Shown here: positions 9,126 to 18,613 of the stretch, in pieces | Layout of the letters: every line of letters starts with the position of its first letter | Position numbering within the stretch: position 1 is the first letter of the stretch | Assembly: GCF_039534915.1 (NCBI RefSeq) | Contig: NZ_BAAAWE010000001.1 | Location: forward strand, 1,054,001-1,118,000 | Direction of reading: 5' to 3' | Length of the DNA: 64,000 nt | DNA from: Streptomyces roseofulvus | GTDB taxonomy: Bacteria; Actinomycetota; Actinomycetes; Streptomycetales; Streptomycetaceae | Program-made: the position numbers and the translations under genes | The notes under the pieces: model-generated | The model's input: the letters and a program-made list of their open reading frames with translations, nothing else | Database searches by the model: none | Told to the model about the DNA's origin: nothing

Positions 9126-9425
9126 TCAGGAGACCGCCTCCGGCCAGCCGTATCCGGGGCCCGTGTGCTGCGGTACGGTCCCGGCGCCGGCGGCGTCCAT
9201 CTCCCGGTTCGCCTCCCGCATGAGCTTGCCCGCCAGGTCCTTCATGGCCCGGCTCGCGGCCAGCTCGTCCCCGATGACCGGCACGTCCGTGTCCGCCGGG
9301 TTGCAGCGGGCCGTTCCGTGCCCCGTGAAGGTCGCCTGCCCCGTGTCGAGGCGGGCCTCGGCCTTGGTCCTGCCCGCGTCCTCGCTCAGTTCCAGGCCGA
9401 CCCTCCATTCCAGGTTCCGTGTCAT
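9126..9425 (-). CDS. DUF1876-family small protein
   Basis: A 99-residue protein with the DUF1876 pattern: WRVGLELSEDAGRTKAEARLDTG, then GHGTARCNPADTDVPVIGDELAASRAM and a C-terminal helix. It has no signal peptide or membrane segment. The family has a dsRBD-like fold by literature description, but its cellular role is not established. The ATG has GAGGAGG upstream, whereas longer in-frame extensions lack conserved sequence. It is transcribed toward the CBS/BON gene. Confidence 0.82.
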   Translation of the reverse strand: MTRNLEWRVGLELSEDAGRTKAEARLDTGQATFTGHGTARCNPADTDVPVIGDELAASRAMKDLAGKLMREANREMDAAGAGTVPQHTGPGYGWPEAVS

Positions 9426-9646
9426 GGTCTGCCTCCTCGCATGCCGGTGGGCGCCGCCGGTGCCGTACGCGCCCGGGGCGCCGCTCCCCCGCCCCTTCCA
9501 GGATCCGCCCGCGACGGCGTCGGCGCACGCGCGGCGGCCGGGAGAGGCGCCTGCGGCCGGCGGGTGGAGGCGCGTGTTCCGCCGCGGACGTGCGGGAACC
9601 ACCCCTCGCACAGAGGTTTCACTGCCCACGGCGAAGGGGAGCCGCG

Positions 9647-9946
9647 ATGGCCGGCCGGTTCGGCGCGCGCAAACGGCTGGAGGTGCTCCAGGTGGCCGTG
9701 GCCGGCCTCGGGGTTCCCGCGAGCCTCGGGATCGGCGTGGTCCTGAACGCGAGCGGCCTGCACGTCGGCATCGGACTCGCGGCGACCGCGCTCGTCCTCA
9801 TGGCCACGGCCACCGCCCTCGGCAAGCTGGACGCCCTGCTGTCCCGCTATCCCGCCCCGCCCTCGCAGCAGCAGCGCCGCGTCCGCCGGACGGAGGGCGG
9901 GGAGCAGGGCGAGGACGGAACCGGCTTCGGGGACGGCCCTCCCTGA
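9647..9946 (+). CDS. Small two-helix membrane protein, unknown function
   Basis: A 99-residue protein beginning after AAGGGGAG. Two hydrophobic stretches (about residues 13-33, LEVLQVAVAGLGVPASLGIG, and 38-58, HVGIGLAATALVLMATATAL) suggest two TM helices, followed by a charged, glutamine- and glycine-rich cytosolic tail. No family is recognised. Codon usage matches the genome, and the stop lies only a few bases from the stop of the convergent downstream gene. Confidence 0.6.
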   Translation: MAGRFGARKRLEVLQVAVAGLGVPASLGIGVVLNASGLHVGIGLAATALVLMATATALGKLDALLSRYPAPPSQQQRRVRRTEGGEQGEDGTGFGDGPP

Positions 9947-9950
9947 CCCG

Positions 9951-10577
9951 TCAGGCGGGCGAGGGCCGGCCGGGCGTGGTGTGCGCGAGGAGGAACTCGG
10001 TCGCTCCGGCGATGGCCTCCGCGTAGCTGCCGTGGACGGGCTCGGACTCCTGCTCCTGCTGGTCGGCGGCGGTGGCGGTGTACCACCAGGCGTCGGCGTC
10101 CGCGTCGTGGTGCACGACGGCGGTGCCGCCCGCGTAGTGCAGCGGGATGGACTCGCTGGCCGACTTCCTGACCACGGCGTGGGGCCACTTGAGCCGGGCG
10201 GACTGCCGCTTGATGCCGCCCCAGGCGGCGCCGAGCTGCGCGTAGTTCGCGCCGCTGCGGCCGGCGACGGTGGCGGCGCTCTCGGCCAGCCGGTCGACGG
10301 ACTGCTTGGCCTCGTACAGCGCCCGCAGGAGCGCCAGCTGCACGTCGGGGGCGGCCATCAGGACCGGGTCGGGGTCCTTGCCGGCGGCGCGGTAGGCCAG
10401 CAGGCGGGTCGAGATGCGCTCCGCCAGGTCGCGGACGGCTTCGTGGACGTGCTCGTCCATGGTGAACGCGTCGTCCTGCACGGGCTCGCGGTACGGCGGC
10501 TCCACCAGGTTCGAGAGGGCGGTCCAGAAGTCGTCGTCGGTCTTGTCGGGGGTCGGGACCCCGGCCACATCGCTCAT
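9951..10577 (-). CDS. Hypothetical protein with possible helix-turn-helix
   Basis: A 208-residue cytosolic protein that starts MSDVAGVPTPDKTDDDFW. The central part (about residues 50-120) is helical. The stretch NYAQLGAAWGGIKRQSARLKW (split here only for reading) looks like the helix-turn-helix of WhiB-neighbour or MarR-like small proteins (A-x-L-G-x-x-W-G-x-x-R-Q-S). The C-terminus (about 140-205) has a WWYTAT beta motif. I recognise no named family. It is divergent from the nucleoside hydrolase gene. Confidence 0.68.
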   Translation of the reverse strand: MSDVAGVPTPDKTDDDFWTALSNLVEPPYREPVQDDAFTMDEHVHEAVRDLAERISTRLLAYRAAGKDPDPVLMAAPDVQLALLRALYEAKQSVDRLAESAATVAGRSGANYAQLGAAWGGIKRQSARLKWPHAVVRKSASESIPLHYAGGTAVVHHDADADAWWYTATAADQQEQESEPVHGSYAEAIAGATEFLLAHTTPGRPSPA

Positions 10578-10734
10578 GCGACAAGCGTACCTGTCAAAGA
10601 GGGCTGGTGACAGGAAATACTGTCGAACACGCCGTCGACTGTCACCCGGCGCGTGGACGGACGCGTGGCGCGGAAGACGGGCCGACGCGCCCTGATCGGG
10701 GCGCTGCGGAGGGCGGATGTGGGACGGTGGGGGC

Positions 10735-11688
10735 ATGGCCGTTCCCGTGATTCTCGACTGCGATCCCGGTCACGACGACGCGTTCAACATCCTCCTCGCC
10801 GCCGCGCACCCCGCGGTCGAGCTGCTCGCCATCACCACCGTCGCGGGCAACCAGACCGTGGAGAAGACCACGCTCAACGCCCGGCGGGTGTGTGCGGCGG
10901 CCGGGATCCGGGGGGTGCCGATCGCCGCGGGGCGGGCCCGGCCGCTGCGCGGGCCGGGCCGGGTCGCCGCCGACATCCACGGTGCCTCGGGGCTCGACGG
11001 GCCCGGCTTCGGCACGGGCGAACCGGACGTGCCGCAGGATCCGCGCGACGCCCTCACCCTGCTCCGGGACACCCTCCTGGCGCACCCGGAGCCGGTGACG
11101 CTCGTGCCGACCGGACCGCTCACCAACATCGCGGTGCTGCTGCTCGCCCACCCCGAACTCGCCGCCCGCGTCGCCCGGATCGTGCTGATGGGCGGCTCGA
11201 CGGAGCGCGGGAACACCACGCCCGCGGCCGAGTTCAACATCCTGTGCGACCCGGAGGCGGCCGACATCGTCCTCCGCAGCGGGCTGCCGGTGACGATGTT
11301 CGGCCTCAACGCGACCCACCAGGTGCGGGCCACCCCCGAGGTGGTCGCCCGGATCGACGCCCTCGGCACCCCGCTGAGCCGGCTCTGCGTCGACCTGCTC
11401 ACCTACTTCGCGTCCACCTACCGGGAGGTGTTCGGCTTCGACGCTCCCCCGCTGCACGATCCGCTCACCGTCGCCCACCTGATCGACCCGGCGGTGTCCG
11501 GCCTCGCGCGGGCGGCCGTGGCGGTGGAGCTGAACGGGACGTACACCAGGGGCGCGACGGTGGTGGACCTGCACGGGGTGACGGGCCTGCCCGCCACCGT
11601 CGACGTCGCGACGGACGTCGACGCGGACCGGTTCTGGGACCTGATCGTGGCAGCCGTGCGCACGCTGGGCGGTACCACCCGGTCCTGA
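10735..11688 (+). CDS. Inosine/uridine-preferring nucleoside hydrolase
   Basis: A 317-residue cytosolic IUNH-family enzyme that splits the N-glycosidic bond of ribonucleosides in purine/pyrimidine salvage. The calcium-binding motif lies at the N-terminus (LDCDPGHDDAFNILLAA, the family's DxDxxxDD). Other family marks are PTGPLTNIAVLL, MGGSTERGNTTPAAEFNILCDPEAA (substrate-pocket Asn/Glu/Asp) and a C-terminal HDPLTVAHL with the conserved His-Asp. The length is normal. The ATG at 10735 gives the canonical MAVPVILDCDPG start. An ATG 18 bases upstream is less likely. Confidence 0.93.
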   Translation: MAVPVILDCDPGHDDAFNILLAAAHPAVELLAITTVAGNQTVEKTTLNARRVCAAAGIRGVPIAAGRARPLRGPGRVAADIHGASGLDGPGFGTGEPDVPQDPRDALTLLRDTLLAHPEPVTLVPTGPLTNIAVLLLAHPELAARVARIVLMGGSTERGNTTPAAEFNILCDPEAADIVLRSGLPVTMFGLNATHQVRATPEVVARIDALGTPLSRLCVDLLTYFASTYREVFGFDAPPLHDPLTVAHLIDPAVSGLARAAVAVELNGTYTRGATVVDLHGVTGLPATVDVATDVDADRFWDLIVAAVRTLGGTTRS

Positions 11689-11703
11689 CCCCGGCCCCGG
11701 ATC

Positions 11704-13293
11704 CTACGGCTGGGCGTCGAGCCAGCTCAGCTTGTGCCCGTAGAGCACCCGCTGGCAGTAGTCGGTGCCCACCGGATCGGCGGCGTCCCGGTTCGCGGTG
11801 CAGTCGGACGCCGAGCCGGGGCGGTGCTCGGAGAGGGACCACAGGCGGCCCGTGCCGCGCTCCACGTACAGGTCCTCCGGACCCCGGGCCGTCTTGACGG
11901 GCTGGCCCTTCTGGACCAGCTGCCCGTTGCTCCACTGGTAGCGCCAGAGCTGGCCGGGCTCGTCCGTGCCCTTGGACTCGTTGACGTACAGCGTGCCGCC
12001 GGTCGACACCGCGCCCTGCGCGCCGCCGTTGGCCAGGGGCAGGTAGTTGGCCCAGCCCTCCGCGGTCACGTCGGCGGTGCGTCCCTCCAGGGCCGCGACC
12101 GGGTAGGAGGCGATGCGTCCGGTGGACGGGTAGCCGGTCTGCGGACGGCAGTACTCGCCCATCAGCAGCCGGTCCGGGGTGGTGCTGCGGTCGAGGGAGA
12201 TGTAGGACGCCTTCGGGGCGCCGGTCGAGACGCAGGCGTACGAGCCCTTGGGGTTGCTCTGGGTCGCCTTGAACTTCCAGGCGGCGACCTGCGGCATCAC
12301 GTAGCGGTAACCGAAGCTGTACCAGACGTTGTTGTGCCGGCCGACCTTCGTCTTGTCCTGGACGTTGGCCGTCGTCTGCACGCCGTCGGTGTCGGCGCCC
12401 ATGGCGTCGTGCGTGGTGGGGTCGCCGTCCGGGTCGAGGTCCATGATGGTGCGCATGTCGAAGACGCGCAGGCCGTTGCGGGTGTCGGCGACGTAGAGGT
12501 AGTTGCCGTACCAGACGATCCCGCCGGCGTGGACGCCCTTCTGGATCGGGTACTCGGCGGCGTGCAGACCGTCGAAGGAGACGTGGTCGGCCGAGTTCAC
12601 GTAGGTCCAGCCCAGCAGGACGTGCCGGTACCTGACCTCCGGGCTGCCGGTGGCCGGGTTGGTGCGGCTCTGGACGAAGGTGATCCGGACGCCCTTCTGG
12701 TTGCAGGCGTCGTCGGCGGCGAGTTCGGCGGCGGTGCAGTCGCCGGTCGCCGGGTCCGGGTCGGTCTCGCGGCCCGGGTCCCAGCCGTCGTACGAGGCGA
12801 AGAGCTGGATGTTCCCGGCCTCGCCCCACAGCTCGTTGTCCTTGGCGTCGGAGACGCCGGTGATGCCCTGCGGCACCCACTCGCGCGAGACGGAGTCGTC
12901 GCTCTGCAGGCAGTACTTGATGTCGGGGTCGGCCGCGGTGCCGAACGGGTCGCGCGGGCACCACGGTTCGGCCGTCCGGTTGGCCCCGGCGAGGAGGTTC
13001 TGCACGCCCGACTTGGGAAGGACGGCGTCCAGGCGGGCGACCCGGGTGGTGGTCTCGGCGTTCAGCGCGCCGGGCGACAGCGTGAAGTCGCCCGGCGAGG
13101 CCGCACCGCCGGGCGAGGTCCAGGCGGTGGCCGCGAACGGCGCGGGCGCGGTCTCGGTCGTCAGGGGCTCCTGGACCGTGGGGTCCGAGCCGGGCACGTC
13201 CTCGGCCTGGGCCGGGGCCACGAGGCCGGTGAACGCGAGCGAGGCCGCGCCGGCGGCGGTGAACCAGGCGCGGCGTATTCGCCTTGAGGGCAT
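11704..13293 (-). CDS. Large secreted protein of unknown function
   Basis: A 529-residue exported protein: signal peptide about 1-30 (RRIRRAWFTAAGAASLAFTG, cleavage near AQA), GGAGG upstream of the ATG. The mature part contains repeated short beta motifs typical of propeller or LVIVD-like proteins (GGIVWYGNYLYVADTRNGLRV; GALYVNES-like; PEDLYVERGTGRLWSLSEHR), many Trp/Tyr and several Cys (CTAAEL, DACNQ, YACVS, EYCRPQ, DCTANR, DYCQR) that could form disulfides. No catalytic motif is recognised. It probably folds as a disulfide-stabilised beta-propeller on the cell surface or in the medium (inference). Confidence 0.75.
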   Translation of the reverse strand: MPSRRIRRAWFTAAGAASLAFTGLVAPAQAEDVPGSDPTVQEPLTTETAPAPFAATAWTSPGGAASPGDFTLSPGALNAETTTRVARLDAVLPKSGVQNLLAGANRTAEPWCPRDPFGTAADPDIKYCLQSDDSVSREWVPQGITGVSDAKDNELWGEAGNIQLFASYDGWDPGRETDPDPATGDCTAAELAADDACNQKGVRITFVQSRTNPATGSPEVRYRHVLLGWTYVNSADHVSFDGLHAAEYPIQKGVHAGGIVWYGNYLYVADTRNGLRVFDMRTIMDLDPDGDPTTHDAMGADTDGVQTTANVQDKTKVGRHNNVWYSFGYRYVMPQVAAWKFKATQSNPKGSYACVSTGAPKASYISLDRSTTPDRLLMGEYCRPQTGYPSTGRIASYPVAALEGRTADVTAEGWANYLPLANGGAQGAVSTGGTLYVNESKGTDEPGQLWRYQWSNGQLVQKGQPVKTARGPEDLYVERGTGRLWSLSEHRPGSASDCTANRDAADPVGTDYCQRVLYGHKLSWLDAQP

Positions 13294-13592
13294 GGGGAAG
13301 TGCCTCCGTGCTCATGTGCAGGACAAGTCACACGGAGGTTTCCAGAACGTTCGAGCGATGCGCAAACATGACCGATGGATCGTCAGAAACGCGCATACAA
13401 GGGTGATTATGTGGCGATGTGGGCAGAATGAGGCCCGCAGGCCGGGGCGAACCTGCGGGCAAGAGTGATCACGGGAGGCCGGCGGCCGGGCGAACCGGCG
13501 CAGGACCTTCCCCGGATCCGCACAAGATCCCCACGGTGGGCGCGCGCGGCCTCACCGCGGTGCGGGGGCGACGCGGGGACGTCCGGGCGCCG

Positions 13593-14906
13593 TCAGGCGC
13601 GGCCCGCGGCCTTCTGGCTGCGGCGGGAGAGGGAGTCGACGACCACGGCGGCCAGCAGGACCGCGCCGGTGATCATGAACTGAACGGCGTTGCTCACGCC
13701 CATGATGTTCATGCCGGACTGAATGGAACCGATGACGAGGGCGCCGAGCAGCGCGGACCAGACCGAGCCGCGCCCGCCGAACAGGCTCGTCCCGCCGATG
13801 ACGGCGGCGGCGATGACGTTCATCAGCAGGTTGCCGCCGCCCGAGGTCTGGCTCGCGGACTGGATCTGGCCGGCGAGGAAGACGCCGCCGACGGCCGCCA
13901 TGGTGCCGGCGATGGTGAAGACGCTCATCCGGACGAACGGCACGCTGATGCCGGCCCGCCGCGCTCCCTCGATGTTGCCGCCGACGGCGAAGATCTGCCG
14001 CCCGTAGCGGGTGCGGCGCAGTACGAAATCGAGGACGACCAGCACGACCAGGAAGATCAGCAGCGCGAGCGGCAGTCCCTGGTACCGGTTGAGGATGTAC
14101 GCGGCGGCGAAGGCGATCGCCGCGAGGACGAGGGTCCGCAGCACGATCTCGGCGAGCGGCCGGTACGGCACCCGGGCGGCCCGCCGGCGCCGCGCGTCGA
14201 GCAGCGAGGCGAGCAGGAACAGCCCGACGCCCACCGCCGCCGTGAGGTAGGCGGCCGCCGGGCTCTCGAAGATGGTGGAGTACAGCTCGGCGACGACGCT
14301 CTCGCTGGGGATGTTGACGGTGCCGCTGGTACCGAGCACCTGGAGCATCAGGCCGTTCCAGGCGAGGTTGCCCGCCAGGGTGACGACGAAGGCGGGCACG
14401 CCCACCTTGGCGAAGAAGAAGCCCTGGACGAGCCCGACCGCCGCTCCCCCGGCGATCGCGACGAGCAGCGCCAGCCACTGGTTCATGCCGTTGATGACGT
14501 TGAGGACGGCGAAGAGCGCCGCGCAGAGTCCGCTGACGGAGCCGACGGACAGGTCGATCTCGCCGAGCAGGAGGACGAAGACGATCCCGACGGCGATCAT
14601 CCCGGTGCCGACGATCTGCTGGCTGAGGTCGGACAGGTTCTGCGCCGAGAGGAAGGCGCTGTCGAGGCTGCCGAAGACCGTCCAGATCACGATGACGGCG
14701 ACGACGACGGGCAGCGAGCCGAGTTCGCCGCTGCGCAGCTTGCGCCGGAACTCGCCGACGTAACCGCGGAAGCCCTCCTCACGGACGATCAGCCGGCTGT
14801 CGACCGCGGGCACCGCCTCGGGGGCCGGCTCCTGGGCGCCCGCGTCGGCGGGGCCGGCCGGGCCGGGCACGCCGTGCCGTCCGTCGGGGTCCCTGGCGCC
14901 GTTCAT
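13593..14906 (-). CDS. xylH: Xylose-type ABC transporter permease
   Basis: A 437-residue CUT2-family inner-membrane permease. A cytosolic N-terminus of about 65 residues is followed by about ten hydrophobic helices. The family signatures are VGIVFVLLLGEIDLSVGSVSGL, GVPAFVVTLAGNLAWNGL and AVIGGTSLFGGRGSVWSALLGALVIGSIQ near the C-terminus. An extra central hydrophobic block with RRRRAARVPYRPL is typical of the XylH subtype, which is longer than RbsC. The start overlaps the ATPase stop by four bases (ATGA), indicating translational coupling. Third gene of xylFGH. Confidence 0.9.
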   Translation of the reverse strand: MNGARDPDGRHGVPGPAGPADAGAQEPAPEAVPAVDSRLIVREEGFRGYVGEFRRKLRSGELGSLPVVVAVIVIWTVFGSLDSAFLSAQNLSDLSQQIVGTGMIAVGIVFVLLLGEIDLSVGSVSGLCAALFAVLNVINGMNQWLALLVAIAGGAAVGLVQGFFFAKVGVPAFVVTLAGNLAWNGLMLQVLGTSGTVNIPSESVVAELYSTIFESPAAAYLTAAVGVGLFLLASLLDARRRRAARVPYRPLAEIVLRTLVLAAIAFAAAYILNRYQGLPLALLIFLVVLVVLDFVLRRTRYGRQIFAVGGNIEGARRAGISVPFVRMSVFTIAGTMAAVGGVFLAGQIQSASQTSGGGNLLMNVIAAAVIGGTSLFGGRGSVWSALLGALVIGSIQSGMNIMGVSNAVQFMITGAVLLAAVVVDSLSRRSQKAAGRA

Positions 14907-15706
14907 GGCGTCTCCTCCCCGTCCTGGGCCTCCCGCTGCTCGCGCTTGCGGGCCTGGCGCCGGGTGACGGCGCTGTCGGTGGCTCCGGTGATGGCGGAGA
15001 TGATCTCCTCGGTGGTGGTGGCGCGCCGGTCGAAGAAGCCGTTGTTGCGGCCGAGGCGCAGCACCGCGATCCGGTCGGCGACCGCCATCACGTCCACCAT
15101 GTTGTGGCTGATCAGGATGGTGCCGAGGCCGTGCTCGCGGAGGCGTTCGACGAGGTCGAGGACCTCGGCGGTCTGCTCCACGCCGAGCGCCGCGGTGGGC
15201 TCGTCCAGGATGACGATCTTCGGTTCGCCGATGAGCGAGCGGGCGATCGCCACGGTCTGGCGCTGGCCGCCGGAGAGCGACGCGACGGGGATCCGTACCG
15301 ACGGGATCCGGATGGAGAGCGTGTCGAGCAGTTCGCGCGAGCGCCGCTCCATCCGGACCTCGTCGAGCACGCCGAACCGGCGCAGCTCCCGGCCGAGGAA
15401 GAGGTTGCCGACGACGTCCAGGTTGTCGCAGAGGGCGAGGTCCTGGTAGACGGTGGCGATGCCCAGGTGCTGGGCGTCGTGGGGCCGATGGATGGAGACC
15501 GGCCGGCCCTGCCACTCGATGACGCCGTCGTCGGGCGGGTTCACCCCGGCGATCGCCTTGACGGCGGTCGACTTGCCGGCGCCGTTGTCGCCGACCAGCG
15601 CGACCACCTCACCGGCGTGGACCTCCAGGTCGAAGCCCGACAGGGCCTGGACCGCGCCGAACCTCTTGGACACCCCCCGGAGCGTGAGCACGGGCGCTTC
15701 GGTCAC
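14903..15706 (-). CDS. xylG: Sugar ABC transporter ATPase (single nucleotide-binding domain)
   Basis: A 267-residue ATPase with Walker A GDNGAGKS (about residue 40), Q-loop VYQDLALCDN, signature LSGGQRQ, Walker B IVILDEPTAALG and H-loop LISHNM. Unlike E. coli XylG or RbsA, which carry two ATPase domains in about 500 residues, this is a single-domain protein of the FrcA type. It must therefore act as a homodimer on the permease. The GTG start has AGGAGG upstream. It lies 42 bp after the binding-protein gene and overlaps the permease start. Confidence 0.9.
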   Translation of the reverse strand: MTEAPVLTLRGVSKRFGAVQALSGFDLEVHAGEVVALVGDNGAGKSTAVKAIAGVNPPDDGVIEWQGRPVSIHRPHDAQHLGIATVYQDLALCDNLDVVGNLFLGRELRRFGVLDEVRMERRSRELLDTLSIRIPSVRIPVASLSGGQRQTVAIARSLIGEPKIVILDEPTAALGVEQTAEVLDLVERLREHGLGTILISHNMVDVMAVADRIAVLRLGRNNGFFDRRATTTEEIISAITGATDSAVTRRQARKREQREAQDGEETP

Positions 15707-15748
15707 CTTCGACCGCCTCCTCGGCGGGAGCGGGCACCACCGGGCGGG

Positions 15749-16831
15749 TCACTCCAGCCCGGCTTCCTTGCAGGCGTCGGCATAGGCGGGCGTGCAGATC
15801 TCCTGGACCGTGTACAGCCCGTCCTTGACGACCGTGTCCTTGATGTTCTCCTTGTCGACCACGACCGGGGTCAGCAGCGTGGCCGGCACCTTCTGGCCGC
15901 TGCCGCTGGTCACGGTGGTGGGGGTGAGGTCGGCGGGAAGCGGCTTGCCCTCGGCGAGGTTCACGGCCATGGTGGCGGCGATGTCTGCTTCGGGCTTGTA
16001 CGGCTTCTCGATGGTGATCGTCTGCGTGCCCAGCAGAATGCGCTGGATGGCGTCGAGTTGGGCGTCCTGGCCGGTCAGCGGCACGTCCATGCCGGCCGCC
16101 TTGAGGGCGGTGGCGATGCCGGCGGCCAATCCGTCGTTGGCCGAGTAGACGCCGACGATCTCGTCCTTGCCGAGCGCGCTGATGGCACCGGACATCTGCT
16201 GGTTGGCGTTGTTCGGGTCCCAGTTGGGGGTGTCGTACTCCTTGCCGATCTTCACCTTGCCGTCGAGGACGGAGTGCGCGCCGGCCTTGAACTCGGCGGC
16301 GTTCGGGTCGGTGGGCGAGCCGTTGTGCATGACGATCTGGCCGCTCTCCGCCTTGTCGCCGAGCGCGTCGAGCAGCGCCTTGCCCTGGAGTTCGCCGACC
16401 TTGCGGTTGTCGTACGAGACGTAGGCGTCGACCGGGCCCTGGGCCAGACGGTCGTAGGCCACGACCTTCACGCCGGCCTTGTTCGCCTTCTCGACGGAGG
16501 ACTGGATGGACTTGGCGTCCACGGCGTCCAGGATCAGCACCTTGTCGCCCTTGGCGAGCGCGGTGTTGACCTGCTGTTGCTGGGTGGTCGCGCTCTCGGC
16601 CGCGTTGTAGTAGTCGATCTGCGCGTCCGGGGCGAGTTCCTTGATCTTCTGCTCGATGTACGGCCGGTCGAACTTCTCGTACCGCGTGGTCTTGCTCTCC
16701 GGCAGCAGCAGTCCGATCCGGATGTCCTGCCTGGCCTGCCCGGGCGACGAGCCCGTCGCCGTCGCCACCACGCCGAGGGACAGGGCCATGGTCGAGGCCA
16801 CCGCTATCGCGCCTCGCAGTGTACGGGTCAT
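15749..16831 (-). CDS. xylF: Xylose-type sugar-binding protein (no lipobox)
   Basis: A 360-residue periplasmic-binding protein of the XylF/ChvE group. A signal peptide spans about 1-33 (TLRGAIAVASTMALSLGVVAT). The mature domain has family stretches RIGLLLPESKTTRYEKFD, YYNAAESATTQQQQ, GSPTDPNAAEFKAG and VYSANDGLAAGIATAL. Substrate specificity for xylose is inferred from these XylF marks. Odd point: where relatives have a lipobox cysteine, this protein reads VATATGSS, so no Cys is available for lipid anchoring. The start follows AAGGAGCCTCCG. First gene of the operon. Confidence 0.88.
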   Translation of the reverse strand: MTRTLRGAIAVASTMALSLGVVATATGSSPGQARQDIRIGLLLPESKTTRYEKFDRPYIEQKIKELAPDAQIDYYNAAESATTQQQQVNTALAKGDKVLILDAVDAKSIQSSVEKANKAGVKVVAYDRLAQGPVDAYVSYDNRKVGELQGKALLDALGDKAESGQIVMHNGSPTDPNAAEFKAGAHSVLDGKVKIGKEYDTPNWDPNNANQQMSGAISALGKDEIVGVYSANDGLAAGIATALKAAGMDVPLTGQDAQLDAIQRILLGTQTITIEKPYKPEADIAATMAVNLAEGKPLPADLTPTTVTSGSGQKVPATLLTPVVVDKENIKDTVVKDGLYTVQEICTPAYADACKEAGLE

Positions 16832-17053
16832 CGGAGGCTCCTTCCGCGCGCCTCGACCCGCACCGCGGACCACGAGACCGCGGGGGCACGGGCGCACCTT
16901 CGGCCTATCTCTCGACACTAGCCCCAACGCGGGGGCCGGACCATCCGGCCGCGGGCCCCGGCGGGCGCGGACCGTCCGTGACCGGGCGGGCCCGGCGCGG
17001 GGGCGGCGGGATCGGCGCCGCATCAGGGCGGGCCGCCCGGGCAGACGCCCGGC

Positions 17054-18607
17054 ATGAACGAACGCGTGGAGACAGGTGACTCGTACTGGATGCGGACGGC
17101 CTCGCTGCCGTCCTTCGGACCGCTCAGGGGGGAGGCGGAAGCGGACGCGGTGGTCGTCGGCAGCGGCATCGCCGGCCTCAGCACCGCGTGGGAACTGGCC
17201 CGGGCGGGCCGGAGCGTCGTCGTGCTGGAGGCGGACCGGCTGGCGGGCGGCGTCACGGGGCACACGACGGGCAAGCTCACCGCCCTGCACACCACCGCCT
17301 ACCACGGCCTGCGGGAGACGCACGGCGAGGACGCCGCACGCCGGTACGCGGCGTCCCAGAGCGCCGCCCTGCGGCACGTCGTCGACACCGCCGGGGAGCT
17401 CGGCATCGACTGCGCGCTGGAGCGACGCCCGGCCCTCACCTACTGCCAGGAGGCCGACGGCGTCGAGGCGCTGCGCGCGGAGGCCGCGGCGGCGCGCGCG
17501 GCCGGCCTCGACGCCTCCTTCGTCACCGAGTCGGGCCTGCCGTTCCCCGTCGCGGGCGCGGTCCGGGTGGAGGAACAGGCGCAGTTCCATCCGCTCGCCT
17601 ATCTGGGCGGTCTCGTCGACGCGCTCGTCGTGCGCGGCGGCCGGATCCACGAGGGGACCCGTGTCACCGGCCTCGACGAGGACGGCGACGAGCCGCGTCC
17701 CTGCCGGCTCACCATCGACACCGGGGCCACCGTCTCCGCCCGGCACGTCGTGGTGGCCACCCACCACCCGGTCCTCGACCGCACACTGCTCGCCGCCCGG
17801 CTCACCCAGCACCGCGACCTGGTGATCGCCGGGAGCGTGCCGGCCCGCCTCGACCCGGAGGGCATGTACATCACGAAGGAGGGCGGCAAGCGGTCCGTCC
17901 GCACCGCGCCGCTCCCGGACGGCAGCCGGCTCCTGATCGTCACCGGCGAGGTGTTCCAGCCCGGCACCGGGCAGGACACCGAGGCCGGGTACGCCCGCCT
18001 GGAGGACTGGGCCGGACGGCACTTCCCCGGCTTCGCCCTCACCCACCGGTGGGCGGCCCAGGACAACGCCGCGACCGACGACCTGCCGCTCATCGGCCGG
18101 ATGCCGGGGCGCGGCGGGAACGTCTACGTCGCCACCGGCTTCGCCGGATGGGGCATGACGGGCGGCGCCCTGGCCGGGATGATCATCGCCGCCCTCGTCG
18201 ACGGCGCGGAGGACCCGTGGGAGGGGCTGTACGACCCCGGCCGCGTCGGCTCGGTCCTCCGTACCGCCCCGGAGCTCGCCAAGGCCCAGTGGGACACCGT
18301 CAAGCACGCCGTCAAGGACCGGCTGGACAGCCTGGGCGACGCCGCCGAGGCGGTGCGCGCCCTGCGCCCGGGCGGCGGGACCGTCGTCCGCTCCGGCGGC
18401 CGGCCCTGCGCCGTGCACCGTGACGACCGGGGCGGGCTGCACGCGGTGTCCGCCGTCTGCACCCACCTCGGCTGCCTCGTCGCCTTCAACCCGGCCGAGC
18501 GCACCTGGGAATGCCCCTGCCACGGCTCCCGCTTCGGCACCGACGGGCGGATCCTGCAGGGGCCCGCGCTCCAGCCGCTGGAGCGGATGGACCCGGAGGA
18601 GCTGTGA
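17054..18607 (+). CDS. FAD-dependent oxidoreductase fused to a C-terminal Rieske domain
   Basis: A 517-residue protein. The N-terminal DAO-fold FAD domain starts VVVGSGIAGLSTAWELARAGRSVVVLE (GxGxxG dinucleotide motif, about residues 34-60) and closes with NVYVATGFAGWGMTGGALAG. A Rieske [2Fe-2S] domain covers about 425-517, with ligands C469-T-H471 and C487-P-C-H490 and the two extra cysteines (C474, C489) that form the disulfide in classical Rieske proteins. This architecture is common in actinobacteria; the substrate is unknown. The ATG lacks a strong ribosome binding site. It ends just before a strong hairpin. Confidence 0.92.
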   Translation: MNERVETGDSYWMRTASLPSFGPLRGEAEADAVVVGSGIAGLSTAWELARAGRSVVVLEADRLAGGVTGHTTGKLTALHTTAYHGLRETHGEDAARRYAASQSAALRHVVDTAGELGIDCALERRPALTYCQEADGVEALRAEAAAARAAGLDASFVTESGLPFPVAGAVRVEEQAQFHPLAYLGGLVDALVVRGGRIHEGTRVTGLDEDGDEPRPCRLTIDTGATVSARHVVVATHHPVLDRTLLAARLTQHRDLVIAGSVPARLDPEGMYITKEGGKRSVRTAPLPDGSRLLIVTGEVFQPGTGQDTEAGYARLEDWAGRHFPGFALTHRWAAQDNAATDDLPLIGRMPGRGGNVYVATGFAGWGMTGGALAGMIIAALVDGAEDPWEGLYDPGRVGSVLRTAPELAKAQWDTVKHAVKDRLDSLGDAAEAVRALRPGGGTVVRSGGRPCAVHRDDRGGLHAVSAVCTHLGCLVAFNPAERTWECPCHGSRFGTDGRILQGPALQPLERMDPEEL

Positions 18608-18613
18608 GCCCTC

